A stretch of 64,000 bases of DNA from Sphingomonadales bacterium 39-57-19. Lineage in GTDB: Bacteria > Pseudomonadota > Alphaproteobacteria > Sphingomonadales > Sphingomonadaceae. A model generated the notes under the pieces. It saw only the letters and a list, made by a program, of their open reading frames with translations, had not been told where the DNA came from and made no database searches. The position numbers were made by a program, and so were the translations under genes. The stretch covers positions 79,852 to 143,851 of the forward strand of contig NCJG01000003.1 of NCBI GenBank assembly GCA_002282385.1, written 5' to 3'. Shown here one piece after another: positions 18,515-28,106 of the stretch. Numbering within the stretch: the first letter of the stretch is position 1; each line of letters opens with the position of its first letter.

Positions 18515-19567
18515 TTATTTCAAATCTGCGCCCGTCATGGGATTGAGGCTGTTTGCAGCTTCGTTTGCAGCTTTATAGTCTGCTTCAGTGGATGCAATCA
18601 TGCCCAATTTGGTCAGATATCCGCCAACTGCACCACCCTTAAGAAACTCGGCAATAAATTCCTTGATGCCAGGAATTTTGTCGATGTGGGCTTTCTTGAC
18701 ATAGATGAACATCTTGCGCGCACCGGGGTAGCTACCGTCCGAAATCGTCGCGACTGTCGGGTTGACGCCGTTCATCACGATGCCGTGTACCTTGGATGCA
18801 TTTTCTTCCATGTAGCTGTAGCCGAAGATGCCAACCATGTTGGGGTTGGAATCGAGCTTCTGCACGATCAGGTTGTCGTTTTCGCCCTGCTCCTTGAACG
18901 CGCCATCGGTGCGAATTTCGGTGCAAATTGCCTTATACTTGTCTTCGTCGGTGTCCTTCAACGCCTTCATTGCAGCGTCGGATTTGCAACCAGCTTCCAT
19001 GATCAGCTCATGGAATGAATCGCGTGTGCCGGATGTCGATGGCGGGCCATATACCGAGATGGGCAATTTGGGCAGCGAAGGGTTCACGTCCGACCAGAGC
19101 TTTGCAGTCTGTGGCTTACCGAACGGGTTGGCGGCGAGTGCCTTGTAGACGTCCGCGGTCGAAAGCACGAACTTGGTGCCCTTGTTCGACTGTGCAAGCG
19201 CCAGACCGTCAATGCCAACCTGAACTTCGATAATGTCCTTAACGCCATTCTTCTGGCAATTTTCGAATTCGCTCTTCTTCATACGACGTGAAGCATTCGC
19301 GATGTCTGGCGTCTCTGCGCCTACGCCTTTGCAGAATTGTTCAATGCCGCCACCGGTTCCGGTCGATTCCAGAACAGGTGATTTGCGTGACGGATCGGCT
19401 TTGGCGAACGCCTCAGACGCGGCCTTTGCGAATGGGAATACCGTCGATGAACCCACAATGCGGATTTCCTGACGCGAGCCGCCAGCGGCTCCACCCGTGC
19501 TTGCCTGGTCATTACATGCCGCAAGCGCGAGCGCGCTGATGGCAACAAGTGAAATTTTCTTAATCAT
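18515..19567 (-). CDS. pstS: Phosphate-binding lipoprotein PstS
   Basis: This 350-residue periplasmic substrate-binding protein delivers phosphate to PstCA. The signal peptide ends in a lipobox (ALAAC, Cys18), so it is probably a lipoprotein. The phosphate-binding loop GSSTVFPF and the later STSGTRDSFHEL are family motifs. The start at 19567 follows GGGGACAAC. A four-repeat Pho-box array sits 68 bp upstream. Confidence 0.96.
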   Translation of the reverse strand: MIKKISLVAISALALAACNDQASTGGAAGGSRQEIRIVGSSTVFPFAKAASEAFAKADPSRKSPVLESTGTGGGIEQFCKGVGAETPDIANASRRMKKSEFENCQKNGVKDIIEVQVGIDGLALAQSNKGTKFVLSTADVYKALAANPFGKPQTAKLWSDVNPSLPKLPISVYGPPSTSGTRDSFHELIMEAGCKSDAAMKALKDTDEDKYKAICTEIRTDGAFKEQGENDNLIVQKLDSNPNMVGIFGYSYMEENASKVHGIVMNGVNPTVATISDGSYPGARKMFIYVKKAHIDKIPGIKEFIAEFLKGGAVGGYLTKLGMIASTEADYKAANEAANSLNPMTGADLK

Positions 19568-19634
19568 AACTGTTGTCCCCATAGTGGATTCGGCACAGGT
19601 TGAACTGCGCTCTGGGGTCCATTAGACGCCACAG

Positions 19635-19674
19635 ATGGCTGATAAATGACTCTTGTGTTACACTATTGTGACGG
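19635..19674 (-). promoter_or_regulatory. Candidate tandem Pho box upstream of pstS
   Basis: Read on the minus strand, CCGTCAC, GTGTAAC, GAGTCAT and CAGCCAT follow one another with 4-bp spacers. That makes four 7-bp repeats in exact 11-bp register, each matching four or five bases of CTGTCAT. This is the layout of two adjacent PhoB dimers. The array fills the gap between the phoR stop and pstS, so the main phosphate-starvation promoter probably starts here. Confidence 0.7.
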
Positions 19675-20916
19675 TCATGCCGGCGAAACGGGAAGCAGAA
19701 TCGACACCGTGGTGCCTTTTCCCACCGTGCTGCGGATTTCCAGATGGCCGCGGTGCCGGTCCACAATATGTTTGACCAGGCTAAGCCCCAGACCCGTTCC
19801 GCCAACCAACCGACTGCGCCCCGAATCGACCCTGTAAAAACGCTCGGTCAGCCGCGGCAAATGTTCAGGAGCTATCCCGTCGCCTTCATCCGCGACAGCG
19901 AAGTTCAGCATAGCGCCGGATCGCGACGACACGAGTGAGACCAGAACCGGGGTGCCGTCTTTTCCATATTTCATGGCGTTGTTCAGAATATTATTGGCAA
20001 GCTGCCGCAATTGGCCCGCATCGCCAATCACTGCGGGCAAATCCGCGGTGATGTCGACAGCAATATCTGCGCCGCGGTCCTTTTGGCTGTTGCGCAGTTG
20101 GTCCACCGTTTCCATCACGATTTGGGCAAAATCGACCGGCGTTTGTGGCGGGTCATATTTTTCGGCTTCAATGCGGCTAAGCGACATAAGGTCGCGCACC
20201 AACGCCTGCATGCGATCGGTTTCTGTCGCCATGATGCCTAAGAATCGGCTGCGCGTGGCTGGATCGTCACCAGCAGCGGGGTCATCCAATGTTTCGATGA
20301 ATCCTTTAACAGCAGCGAGCGGCGTCAACAGTTCGTGGCTGGCATTGGCAACGAAATCAACGCGCATCTTTTCGGCCGCTTGCGTGCCACTGCGGTCGGC
20401 CAAATGGACAATCTTCTGTCCCGGGCCCATCATCTGGATACGCATTTCCCACAATTGGTTTTGTTGGCCTATGCCTGTCAGTTTTATGGGGTGGCCGCTG
20501 TGCTGGGCATCAGGGTCAGACAATCGTTCGATTGCCCCGGCATGCCGAAATGCCATCCGGACATTCTGGCCAACAATGTTGCTACCTAATAAGCGCAAGG
20601 CGACCACATTCGCAGCCGTGACGCGCGCGTTTTCCACCATCAATATCGCATCGGTTGATGCATCGATAAACGCCTGCAACTGGGGGTGCGATGTGATTGA
20701 GGCAGCATCGATAACAAGCGGTTCGTCTGGCCGCGGCGTATCGATAACGGCGTCATCATGATCTTGCCCTTCGGCCACGACGAACAAAGCAATCAGCATC
20801 GATACGAACACAACAAGGATGCGTTCGGCCGCACCAATCATTTGCCCCGCAAAAACGGCGCCCACAAAAACAAGGCCAAAGGCAAAAAGCACGCGGGGAG
20901 AAAACCAACTGTTCAC
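19675..20916 (-). CDS. phoR: Phosphate-regulon sensor kinase PhoR
   Basis: This 413-residue membrane histidine kinase controls PhoB. Two hydrophobic helices lie within residues 8-48, a PAS-like region spans about 78-165, and the H box FVANASHELLTPL has its phosphorylated His at 194. The N box (NILNNAMKYG), G1 (DEGDGI) and G2 (GGTGLGLSLVKH) of the ATPase domain follow. The start is a GTG with a weak ribosome site. It precedes pstS and faces the same way. Confidence 0.95.
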   Translation of the reverse strand: MNSWFSPRVLFAFGLVFVGAVFAGQMIGAAERILVVFVSMLIALFVVAEGQDHDDAVIDTPRPDEPLVIDAASITSHPQLQAFIDASTDAILMVENARVTAANVVALRLLGSNIVGQNVRMAFRHAGAIERLSDPDAQHSGHPIKLTGIGQQNQLWEMRIQMMGPGQKIVHLADRSGTQAAEKMRVDFVANASHELLTPLAAVKGFIETLDDPAAGDDPATRSRFLGIMATETDRMQALVRDLMSLSRIEAEKYDPPQTPVDFAQIVMETVDQLRNSQKDRGADIAVDITADLPAVIGDAGQLRQLANNILNNAMKYGKDGTPVLVSLVSSRSGAMLNFAVADEGDGIAPEHLPRLTERFYRVDSGRSRLVGGTGLGLSLVKHIVDRHRGHLEIRSTVGKGTTVSILLPVSPA

Positions 20917-21042
20917 TATATCAACCCGTCCATGTCATCCCGATCTGCGGCAATCCCTTGTGGGCTATTACCGACTACATTGCCCCACATATAGACGCAG
21001 TTTTTGCGTGCAAGCATCGCCGATGAAATAACGGACATTTGA

Positions 21043-21714
21043 TTATGAGAGGTTTCGCAAAGCCGCGATCAGATCGTCAAAATGGTCGATGATGGCATCT
21101 GCGCCCATATCTTCCACTGGCCCGTGCAGAAAACCAAAGCTAACCGCCACACTCGGCACATCGGCATTTTTCGCGGCCATGATGTCGTAGATAGAATCGC
21201 CAATATAGGCCGCACGTCCGCCGCCGCATCTTTTGACCATTTCAAAGATCGGCGCGCCGGATGGTTTGGCATTTTCTTTGCCCAACGTGTCCGCACCCAA
21301 AATGCAGCCCATACGATGGGCAAGGTTCAGGTCGTTCAGCAGCTTGACCGCCAGGCTCTCAAACTTGTTGGTCACAACCGCGTAACGCACACCCATCGCA
21401 TCCAACGTATCCAGCACATTGAGTGCGCCGTCAAAGGGCCGACTGTGGACCGACACATTGGCTTCATAATAAGCCAACATCTGGCGATAGAGCGGCTTAA
21501 AATCGCCATCGGGAATGCCGCCCGTTGCCTCCAACCCCTGCTGCAACATCAACTTTGCCCCGCCGCCGATATGTTGCTTAACCGTTTCGGCCGAAAGGGC
21601 GGGCCTGCCAACGCTGGTGAGGACATGATTGACCGCGGCGCTGAGGTCGCCGCTGGTGTCCACTAAAGTACCGTCAAGGTCGAAGCCGATGATGTCGAAA
21701 GGAATTTTTGTCAT
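21043..21714 (-). CDS. gph: Phosphoglycolate phosphatase (HAD family)
   Basis: This 223-residue HAD-superfamily hydrolase dephosphorylates 2-phosphoglycolate formed during DNA repair or oxygenation reactions. Motif I is FDLDGTLVDT with nucleophile Asp12 and Asp14. Motif II is the VVTNK segment and motif III is YIGDSIYD. The ATG at 21714 follows GGGAGCGAT and matches the family start; the frame stays open upstream without support. It is divergent from glmU across 61 bp. Confidence 0.92.
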   Translation of the reverse strand: MTKIPFDIIGFDLDGTLVDTSGDLSAAVNHVLTSVGRPALSAETVKQHIGGGAKLMLQQGLEATGGIPDGDFKPLYRQMLAYYEANVSVHSRPFDGALNVLDTLDAMGVRYAVVTNKFESLAVKLLNDLNLAHRMGCILGADTLGKENAKPSGAPIFEMVKRCGGGRAAYIGDSIYDIMAAKNADVPSVAVSFGFLHGPVEDMGADAIIDHFDDLIAALRNLS

Positions 21715-21775
21715 ATCGCTCCCAAATGGCTGCAAGTTCTGGAAACCGCAACAATTTGCTGGCATGACAATGCAC

Positions 21776-23122
21776 ATGACTGAATTAGCTGCCATCATCC
21801 TTGCTGCGGGCAAGGGCACTCGCATGAAATCCGATCTGCATAAGGTCCTGCATCCCATCGCCAGCCGGCCAATGCTGATGCACCTGATGGCGTCGGTTGA
21901 TGCCTTAAGTCCTGCCAAAAAGGTTGTGGTGGTCGGCAGTGGCAAGGATCAGCTTGAAGCTGCCTTGGCCGGGTCCGCAGAATTGGCCGTGCAGGAGCCG
22001 CAACATGGAACAGGCCATGCCGTGCAGCAGGCGCAAGGCGCGTTGGCTGGCTTTGATGGCGATGTTCTCATTCTCTACGGCGATGTTCCGTTCGTGCCGA
22101 CGGCAACCATGCAGGCGATGGTCGAACGACTGAACGCCGCCGACGCGCCTGCCGTGGTTGTATTGGCGTTCGCGCCAGAAGACCCAACGGGCTATGGCCG
22201 CGTGATTGTCGAAGATGGCCGCGTCGTTAAAATGGTCGAACAAAAGGACGCGACCGACGCTGAAAAGGCGGTGAAGCTGTCCAATTCCGGCCTGATGGCG
22301 GTCAAGTCACGCGATCTGTTCGGCTTGCTCGACCGCGTGACCGACGACAATGCGCAAAAGGAATATTATCTCACGGACATCGTCAACATCGCGAACGCCG
22401 ATGGCCGCGTTTGCGTTGCAGTCACCACGGATCCCTTTGATGTTGCGGGCATTAACAGCCGCGCACAATTGGCCGAGATGGAGGCCGAATGGCAAAAGCG
22501 CCGCCGCGTGCAGGCGATGGATGACGGCGCGACGCTGATCGCGCCAGAAACGGTCTGGTTCGCATGGGACACGCAAATTGGCCGCGATGTCCTGATTGAA
22601 CCCAATGTGTTCTTCGGCCCCGGCGTGCGCATCGCTGATAACGTCAAAATTCGCGCCAACAGCCATATCGAAGGTGCGCAAATCGCCAGCGGTTGCGAAG
22701 TTGGTCCTTTCGCCCGGTTGCGCCCCGGCACGGTATTAGAAGAAAAAGCCAAAATCGGCAATTTCGTCGAAACCAAAAAAGCGCATCTGGGCAAGGGCGC
22801 AAAGGCCAACCATCTCACCTATCTTGGCGATGCGACCATCGGTGCAGGCGCAAATATCGGCGCGGGCACGATCACCTGTAATTATGACGGCTATTTCAAA
22901 TATCAGACAGTGATTGGCGAAGGCGCTTTCATCGGCTCTAACTCTGCCCTCATCGCGCCAGTCAAAATCGGCCGTGACGCAATCGTCGCGGCAGGCAGCG
23001 CCGTATCCCGCGACGTCGCCGACGGTGAACTCCGCATGGTCCGCGCCGAGCAACTGGTAAAGCCCGGCTGGGCGGACCGTTTTCACGACGCGATGCGGAA
23101 GAAGAAGGCGGAGAAGAAGTGA
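21776..23122 (+). CDS. glmU: Bifunctional N-acetylglucosamine-1-phosphate uridyltransferase / glucosamine-1-phosphate acetyltransferase
   Basis: This 448-residue enzyme makes UDP-N-acetylglucosamine for peptidoglycan and lipopolysaccharide. The N-terminal nucleotidyltransferase carries LAAGKGTRMKSDLHK. The C-terminal half is a left-handed beta helix with the acetyltransferase site (VGPFARLRPG, ETKKAHLGKGAKANHLTYLG). ATG 21776 gives the usual family start (TELAAIILAAG); 21764 and 21770 are in-frame alternatives without better ribosome sites. In many relatives glmS follows directly. Here a toxin-antitoxin pair lies between the two. Confidence 0.96.
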   Translation: MTELAAIILAAGKGTRMKSDLHKVLHPIASRPMLMHLMASVDALSPAKKVVVVGSGKDQLEAALAGSAELAVQEPQHGTGHAVQQAQGALAGFDGDVLILYGDVPFVPTATMQAMVERLNAADAPAVVVLAFAPEDPTGYGRVIVEDGRVVKMVEQKDATDAEKAVKLSNSGLMAVKSRDLFGLLDRVTDDNAQKEYYLTDIVNIANADGRVCVAVTTDPFDVAGINSRAQLAEMEAEWQKRRRVQAMDDGATLIAPETVWFAWDTQIGRDVLIEPNVFFGPGVRIADNVKIRANSHIEGAQIASGCEVGPFARLRPGTVLEEKAKIGNFVETKKAHLGKGAKANHLTYLGDATIGAGANIGAGTITCNYDGYFKYQTVIGEGAFIGSNSALIAPVKIGRDAIVAAGSAVSRDVADGELRMVRAEQLVKPGWADRFHDAMRKKKAEKK

Positions 23123-23170
23123 GCGATGCTTGACGTCAAAGGGCAAGTGCCCAAACTCCTTATGATTGCA

Positions 23171-23204
23171 TTGACATGATATCATGATATGATATCAATA
23201 TATC
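23171..23204 (+). promoter_or_regulatory. Promoter-operator of the toxin-antitoxin pair
   Basis: TTGACA (23171-23176) is a perfect -35 box. It is followed by overlapping palindromes ATGATATCAT (23176-23185) and TGATATCA (23190-23197). A -10 such as TATCAA (23193-23198) would place the transcript start at or next to the ATG at 23205, where no Shine-Dalgarno sequence is visible. The palindromes suit autorepression by the ribbon-helix-helix antitoxin. Confidence 0.6.
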
Positions 23205-23477
23205 ATGACTCGCATCCTCGCCGATTTGCCTGATGAAGACATCAAATGGCTCGACCAACTTGCTTCCGAGCAGGGCAAGTCCCGCGCGGCGGTATTACGC
23301 GAGGCAGTCGAAGCATATCGCGCTGAAAGTCACAAAGAGGGCTTCGAGAAATATTTCGGTCTTTGGGAGCGGCATGGCTCGACTGTCGATGGCCTCGAGT
23401 ATGAGCGGCAGTTGCGCGATGAATGGCCGGACGTCAGCGACGTTGCACTGGCCAAAAAGAAACGCAGTGCTGCGTGA
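23205..23477 (+). CDS. Ribbon-helix-helix antitoxin
   Basis: This 90-residue protein has an N-terminal RHH fold (MTRILADLPDEDIKWLDQLA, then KSRAAVLREAVEAY) that binds palindromic DNA as a dimer. The C-terminal part, from about residue 45, is acidic and tryptophan-containing and would wrap the toxin. It overlaps the PIN toxin by 4 nt (GTGA). The AT-rich palindromes in front of the start are its likely operator. This order (antitoxin first, toxin second) is standard for type II modules. Confidence 0.88.
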   Translation: MTRILADLPDEDIKWLDQLASEQGKSRAAVLREAVEAYRAESHKEGFEKYFGLWERHGSTVDGLEYERQLRDEWPDVSDVALAKKKRSAA

Positions 23478-23857
23478 GCGAGCGCTTTTTCGACACCAAT
23501 ATTGTTATCGACATGTTGCACAACCGGCCCGCAGCATGGGCAGAGGTGCGCAACGTCGCGCGTGCTTGGATAAGCCGAATGACGTGGATTGAGGTTATGT
23601 CCGGTGTTCCTGATGACGCCGCGACCGAGACGGAGGAATTTTTGCGTCTGTTCGCCATGAGCGAGATTGACGAAGAAATTGCGCGACGTGCGGCGGCGCT
23701 TCGGCACCAGCGTAAGTCACTGAAATCGCCTGACGCGATCATCCTTGCTTCGGCGCAGGTGACAGGGCGCATACTCGTTACGCGAAATACAAAGGATTTT
23801 CCGGCCGAGATGCCGGGAATAAGGGTCCCCTACAAAGCAGATTGGGAAACAAAATAA
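23474..23857 (+). CDS. PIN-domain ribonuclease toxin (VapC-like)
   Basis: This 127-residue PIN-domain protein is probably an RNase toxin neutralised by the upstream RHH protein. Metal-binding acids are visible: Asp7 (RFFDTNIVID), Glu40 (WIEVMSG), Asp87 (SPDAIILASA) and the C-terminal TRNTKDF. It begins with GTG inside the antitoxin stop. Its TAA is immediately followed by the ATG of glmS with no gap, which is unusual for a mobile toxin gene next to an essential gene. Confidence 0.9.
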   Translation: MSERFFDTNIVIDMLHNRPAAWAEVRNVARAWISRMTWIEVMSGVPDDAATETEEFLRLFAMSEIDEEIARRAAALRHQRKSLKSPDAIILASAQVTGRILVTRNTKDFPAEMPGIRVPYKADWETK

Positions 23858-25681
23858 ATGTGCGGAATTATCGGAATTGTTGGCAAATCTGCTGTTTCGG
23901 ACCGGCTGGTCGATGGGCTGAAGCGGATGGAGTATCGGGGTTATGATTCCGCCGGTGTGTGCACCGTGCATGATGGTCAGCTCGTCCGCCGCCGTGCAGA
24001 GGGCAAGCTTGCGAACTTGGTCCATGTTCTAAAAACCGACGATGCCGCTGGCAACATTGGCATCGCGCATACGCGCTGGGCCACTCATGGCGCGCCGACC
24101 ACCAGCAATGCGCATCCCCATGCGACGGGCGAAGTCGCGCTCGTGCACAATGGCATTATCGAGAATTTCAAGCAGCTGCGCGATGAACTCATCGCCCGCG
24201 GACGGACATTTGAAAGTGAAACCGATACAGAGGTTGTTGCGCATCTTGTGTCTGAACAGGTGGAGGCTGGCCATGCACCTGCCGAGGCCGTGAAGGCCGT
24301 GCTACCGCGCCTGCGCGGTGCCTTTGCACTTGCGATTGCGTTTCGCGCATTTCCCGATTTTCTGATTGGCGCGCGTCTCGGTAGCCCACTGGTTGTTGGC
24401 TATGGCGACGGCGAAACCTATTTGGGGTCTGATGCGTTGGCGCTCGCGCCGCTGACACAGAAAATCGCCTATTTGGAAGAGGGTGACTGGGTTGTCGTCA
24501 CCCGCGATGGTGCGCAGATTTTCGATAAGGATAATAATCCCGTCGTCCGCGAAGTCACCACCAGCGGCGTGTCCGCAGCGCAGATCGAAAAGGGCAATTA
24601 CCGCCATTACATGCAGAAAGAGATATTTGAGCAACCCACAGTGGTCGCCCAAACGCTCTCCAGCTATATCCGCCCCGTTGAACAGACCGTTGCCTTGCCG
24701 CAGATGGATTTTGATCTTGCGGGCGTGAAGCGCATTACCATCGTTGCCTGCGGAACCAGCTTTTACGCGGGTATGGTCGCCAAATATTGGTTCGAAACAT
24801 TCGCCCGCGTGCCCGTCGACATCGATGTCGCGTCCGAATTCCGCTACCGTGATCCGGTGTTGGAAGAAGGCGGTCTGGCGCTGTTTATCTCCCAATCGGG
24901 TGAGACGGCAGATACGCTGGCCGCGCTGCGCCACTGCAAGGAAAATGGCCAGACCATTGCGGTTGTGGTCAATGTGCCGACCTCATCAATGGCGCGTGAG
25001 GCGGATCTATTGCTGCCGACACATGCTGGCCCCGAAATCGGCGTTGCGTCGACTAAGGCCTTCACCTGCCAGCTTGCCGTGCTCGCGGCGCTTGCGGCAC
25101 ATCTTGCGCTCGTCAAAGGCAAGCTGACTGCAGAAGAAGAAAGCGAGATTGTGCGCCATCTGATCGAAGCGCCCGCTGCCTTGAATGCGGCGTTGGCGCA
25201 TGACGAAGACATTGCGGCGATGGCGCACCTCATCGCGCCGGCACGCGACGTGCTCTACCTTGGCCGTGGCCCTGATTATCCATTGGCGATGGAGGGTGCC
25301 CTCAAGCTCAAGGAAATCAGCTACATCCATGCCGAAGGCTATGCCTCGGGCGAAATGAAGCATGGCCCAATCGCGCTGATCGACGAAGCTGTGCCCGTTA
25401 TCGTCCTCGCGCCAAGTGGCCCGCTGTTCGAAAAGACCGTCAGCAACATGCAGGAAGTGCTTGCGCGGGGCGGGAAGGTCGTGCTGATTTCCGACGCCGA
25501 GGGCATAGCCGAAGCCGGCGAGGGCTGCCTTGCCACTATCGAGATGCCAATCGTCCACCCACTCATCGCGCCATTGGTGTATGCTGTGCCCGTGCAGTTG
25601 CTCGCTTATCATGTGGCGTGCGCCAAAGGCACGGATGTCGACCAGCCACGCAATTTGGCAAAGTCTGTCACGGTGGAGTGA
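23858..25681 (+). CDS. glmS: Glutamine--fructose-6-phosphate aminotransferase
   Basis: This 607-residue enzyme makes glucosamine-6-phosphate, the entry to amino-sugar synthesis. Cys2 of MCGIIGIVG is the glutaminase nucleophile. Two SIS domains follow (CGTSFYAG, SQSGETADTLAAL, STKAFTCQ), and the C-terminus PRNLAKSVTVE is invariant in the family. The start abuts the PIN stop. The nearest SD-like bases (GGGA) are inside the toxin gene, so glmS translation may be coupled to it. No glmS ribozyme is visible. Confidence 0.97.
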   Translation: MCGIIGIVGKSAVSDRLVDGLKRMEYRGYDSAGVCTVHDGQLVRRRAEGKLANLVHVLKTDDAAGNIGIAHTRWATHGAPTTSNAHPHATGEVALVHNGIIENFKQLRDELIARGRTFESETDTEVVAHLVSEQVEAGHAPAEAVKAVLPRLRGAFALAIAFRAFPDFLIGARLGSPLVVGYGDGETYLGSDALALAPLTQKIAYLEEGDWVVVTRDGAQIFDKDNNPVVREVTTSGVSAAQIEKGNYRHYMQKEIFEQPTVVAQTLSSYIRPVEQTVALPQMDFDLAGVKRITIVACGTSFYAGMVAKYWFETFARVPVDIDVASEFRYRDPVLEEGGLALFISQSGETADTLAALRHCKENGQTIAVVVNVPTSSMAREADLLLPTHAGPEIGVASTKAFTCQLAVLAALAAHLALVKGKLTAEEESEIVRHLIEAPAALNAALAHDEDIAAMAHLIAPARDVLYLGRGPDYPLAMEGALKLKEISYIHAEGYASGEMKHGPIALIDEAVPVIVLAPSGPLFEKTVSNMQEVLARGGKVVLISDAEGIAEAGEGCLATIEMPIVHPLIAPLVYAVPVQLLAYHVACAKGTDVDQPRNLAKSVTVE

Positions 25682-25712
25682 TGATGCGCGAGCAGATGCT
25701 ATGGGGGCGGGC

Positions 25713-25829
25713 ATGAGCGCTGGCAAAATCATCCTGATTGTCGTTTTATTATTGGTGGCGGTGCATCTGCTGTTGTTCGGCTACCTTAAGCGACGGATTG
25801 CTGCTGCGAAACGCGACAAGGGGCTGTAG
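25713..25829 (+). CDS. Possible 38-residue membrane peptide
   Basis: An ATG at 25713 preceded by GGGGGCGGGC opens a 38-codon frame. The product has one hydrophobic helix (IILIVVLLLVAVHLLLFGYL) followed by a basic tail (KRRIAAAKRDKGL), a plausible single-pass topology with the tail inside. I recognise no family. It lies 31 bp after glmS and before a terminator, so it would be the last gene of the glmS transcript. Confidence 0.45.
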   Translation: MSAGKIILIVVLLLVAVHLLLFGYLKRRIAAAKRDKGL

Positions 25830-25927
25830 CCGCTGCGCGTCAATGCGCCGATAGCAGGGGTGATACAGCAGCGGTCGCACGGGTTGATTTGCCATATTTG
25901 CAAGCTTATAGCGGCAGGGCAAAAACA

Positions 25928-25951
25928 AGCGGTCCCGTGGGGCCGCTTTTT
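25928..25951 (+). terminator. Intrinsic terminator before argD
   Basis: AGCGGTCC pairs with GGGCCGCT (one G-T wobble) around the loop CGTG, and the hairpin runs into TTTTT. It closes the glmS transcript 45 bp before argD. An attenuator for the arginine genes is possible, but no leader peptide was recognised. Confidence 0.7.
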
Positions 25952-25995
25952 GGCTTTTGGAATATGCCAAGCATTTGGTTGGAAGGAAATATACC

Positions 25996-27183
25996 ATGTC
26001 GATCACGCCTTTGATGCCCGTCTATCCGCGTTGCGGTTTCCGACCGGTGCGCGGCGAGGGCGCTTGGTTGATTTCTGAAGACGGCAGCCGCGCACTTGAT
26101 TTTGCTGCAGGCATCGCTGTGAACTTGCTTGGGCACGGCCACCCGCATTTGACCAAAGCCATTCAGGATCAAGCAGCGACGCTGATCCATGTGTCGAACC
26201 TGTATGGCAGCCCGCAGGGTGAGGCATTTGCCCAGCGGCTGGTCGATACCACTTTTGCGGACACCGTGTTTTTCACAAACTCGGGCGCAGAAGCTGTCGA
26301 GTGCGCGATCAAGACTGCGCGCGCGTACCACCAGAGCCAAGGCAGCGACCGCTTTGAAATCATCACCTTCAAAAATGCTTTTCATGGCCGCACGATGGCG
26401 ACGATTTCTGCCAGCAATCAGGAAAAGATGCACAAAGGCTTTATGCCTTTGCTCGAAGGTTTCAAATATGTCGATTTCGACGATCTTGACGGCGCCAAGG
26501 CTGCATTAGGGCCCAAGACCGCGGCCTTCCTCGTGGAACCAATTCAAGGGGAGGGCGGCGTACGCCCTGCGTCAGACGCCTTTATGCAGGGCCTACGCGC
26601 GCTGGCCGATGAACATGGCATCATGCTCATCCTCGACGAAGTCCAGTGCGGTGTTGCGCGTTCGGGGACGTTATATGCCTATGAACAATATGGCATCACG
26701 CCGGACATTATGGCGACAGCAAAGGGCTTGGGCGGCGGTTTCCCAGTGGGTGCGTGCTTGGCGACCGAAGAGGCAGCCCGCGGCATGGTCGTAGGGACGC
26801 ACGGTTCGACCTATGGCGGCAACCCATTTGCGATGGCGGCATGCCAGGCGGTTTGGGATGTCGTGGCAAATGACGAATTCCTCGAAAATGTCCGCGCGAC
26901 GGGCGATAAAGTGCGCACCTCACTTGAACAGTTCATTGGCAACTATCCCGATCTGTTTACTGGCGTGCGTGGCAAGGGCTTGATGCTTGGCGTCATGATG
27001 ACGCACGAAACGCGCGCGTTCGTCGCGCATTTGCGGGACAATCATGGGCTGCTGTTGGTTGCCGCTGGTGATAACACCTTCCGTGTGCTGCCGCCGTTGA
27101 ACATTACCGATACCGAAATCCAGATTTTCATGGAAAAGCTTTCGGCTGGTGCGGCAAGTTATCAGGTGCCGCAGGCGGCATGA
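25996..27183 (+). CDS. argD: Acetylornithine aminotransferase
   Basis: This 395-residue fold-type I PLP enzyme transfers an amino group to N-acetylglutamate semialdehyde in arginine synthesis. It may also act on succinyl-diaminopimelate. [16 protein letters not shown] binds [11 protein letters not shown] and [12 protein letters not shown] are family motifs, and Lys243 (ATAKGLGGG) is the Schiff-base lysine. AAGGAAA precedes the ATG at 25996. It overlaps argF by 4 nt. Confidence 0.95.
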   Translation: MSITPLMPVYPRCGFRPVRGEGAWLISEDGSRALDFAAGIAVNLLGHGHPHLTKAIQDQAATLIHVSNLYGSPQGEAFAQRLVDTTFADTVFFTNSGAEAVECAIKTARAYHQSQGSDRFEIITFKNAFHGRTMATISASNQEKMHKGFMPLLEGFKYVDFDDLDGAKAALGPKTAAFLVEPIQGEGGVRPASDAFMQGLRALADEHGIMLILDEVQCGVARSGTLYAYEQYGITPDIMATAKGLGGGFPVGACLATEEAARGMVVGTHGSTYGGNPFAMAACQAVWDVVANDEFLENVRATGDKVRTSLEQFIGNYPDLFTGVRGKGLMLGVMMTHETRAFVAHLRDNHGLLLVAAGDNTFRVLPPLNITDTEIQIFMEKLSAGAASYQVPQAA

Positions 27184-28106
27184 CCCGTCATTTCCTCAAT
27201 CTGACGGATGCTGGCGGCGATGCGATTGCGGCCATGCTCAACGACGCCATCGACCGTAAAGCCGCGCGACAAGGCTGGCCCAAGGGCAAGGCAGACGCCG
27301 ATGCGCCATTGGCCGGGCATACGCTCGCGATGGTGTTCGAAAAAAATTCGACACGCACGCGAACGTCATTTGAAATGGCGATGAAGCAACTGGGCGGCGA
27401 CAGTATTTTTATGGCGTCTGGCCAAATGCAACTTGGGCGCGGGGAATCGATCGCCGACACCGCCCGCGTTCTATCGCGCTATGTCGATGCCATCATGATC
27501 CGGACCGATGATCACGCAAAGGTGGAAGAGCTCGCGCATCACGCCAGCGTGCCTGTGATAAACGGACTGACCGATTTGTCGCACCCGTGCCAGATTGTGG
27601 CTGACCTGTTGACGATAACTGAGCATGGAAAGGCGTTGCCCGGGCTTGAGCTTGCGTGGCTGGGCGATGGTAACAATGTGCTCAACTCCATCGTTGAGGC
27701 TGCGGGATTGTTCCAGTTCAACGTGCGGATTGCCGTGCCGCAGGGTTATGAAAGCGACGATAGATTCATCGAGTACGCGCGCGCGGCGGGTTCGAACGTT
27801 ACGCTCACGCGCGACGCTGCCGAGGCGGTACGTGGCGCAGACGTGATTGTCACGGATACCTGGGTGTCGATGGGACAAGAGCACGCCCACAACAAAATAG
27901 CCGCGATGATGCCTTATCAGGTAAACGAACAGCTTATGGCTATGGCCAAGGGCGATGCCAAGTTTCTGCACTGTCTGCCTGCGCACCGCGGCGAGGAAGT
28001 GACGGATGCCGTGATTGATGGACCGCAGTCGGTGATCTGGGACGAAGCCGAAAACCGGCTCCACGCGCAAAAATCAATCTTACGCTGGTGTTTTGGCCAA
28101 ATTTAA
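27180..28106 (+). CDS. argF: Ornithine carbamoyltransferase
   Basis: This 308-residue enzyme joins carbamoyl phosphate and ornithine to make citrulline. The carbamoyl-phosphate motif is in [10 protein letters not shown], and DLSHPCQ and [13 protein letters not shown] are the other family signatures. It is translationally linked to argD (ATGA) and to hslO (1-nt TAATG overlap). The argD-argF-hslO order recurs in alphaproteobacteria. Confidence 0.97.
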   Translation: MTRHFLNLTDAGGDAIAAMLNDAIDRKAARQGWPKGKADADAPLAGHTLAMVFEKNSTRTRTSFEMAMKQLGGDSIFMASGQMQLGRGESIADTARVLSRYVDAIMIRTDDHAKVEELAHHASVPVINGLTDLSHPCQIVADLLTITEHGKALPGLELAWLGDGNNVLNSIVEAAGLFQFNVRIAVPQGYESDDRFIEYARAAGSNVTLTRDAAEAVRGADVIVTDTWVSMGQEHAHNKIAAMMPYQVNEQLMAMAKGDAKFLHCLPAHRGEEVTDAVIDGPQSVIWDEAENRLHAQKSILRWCFGQI

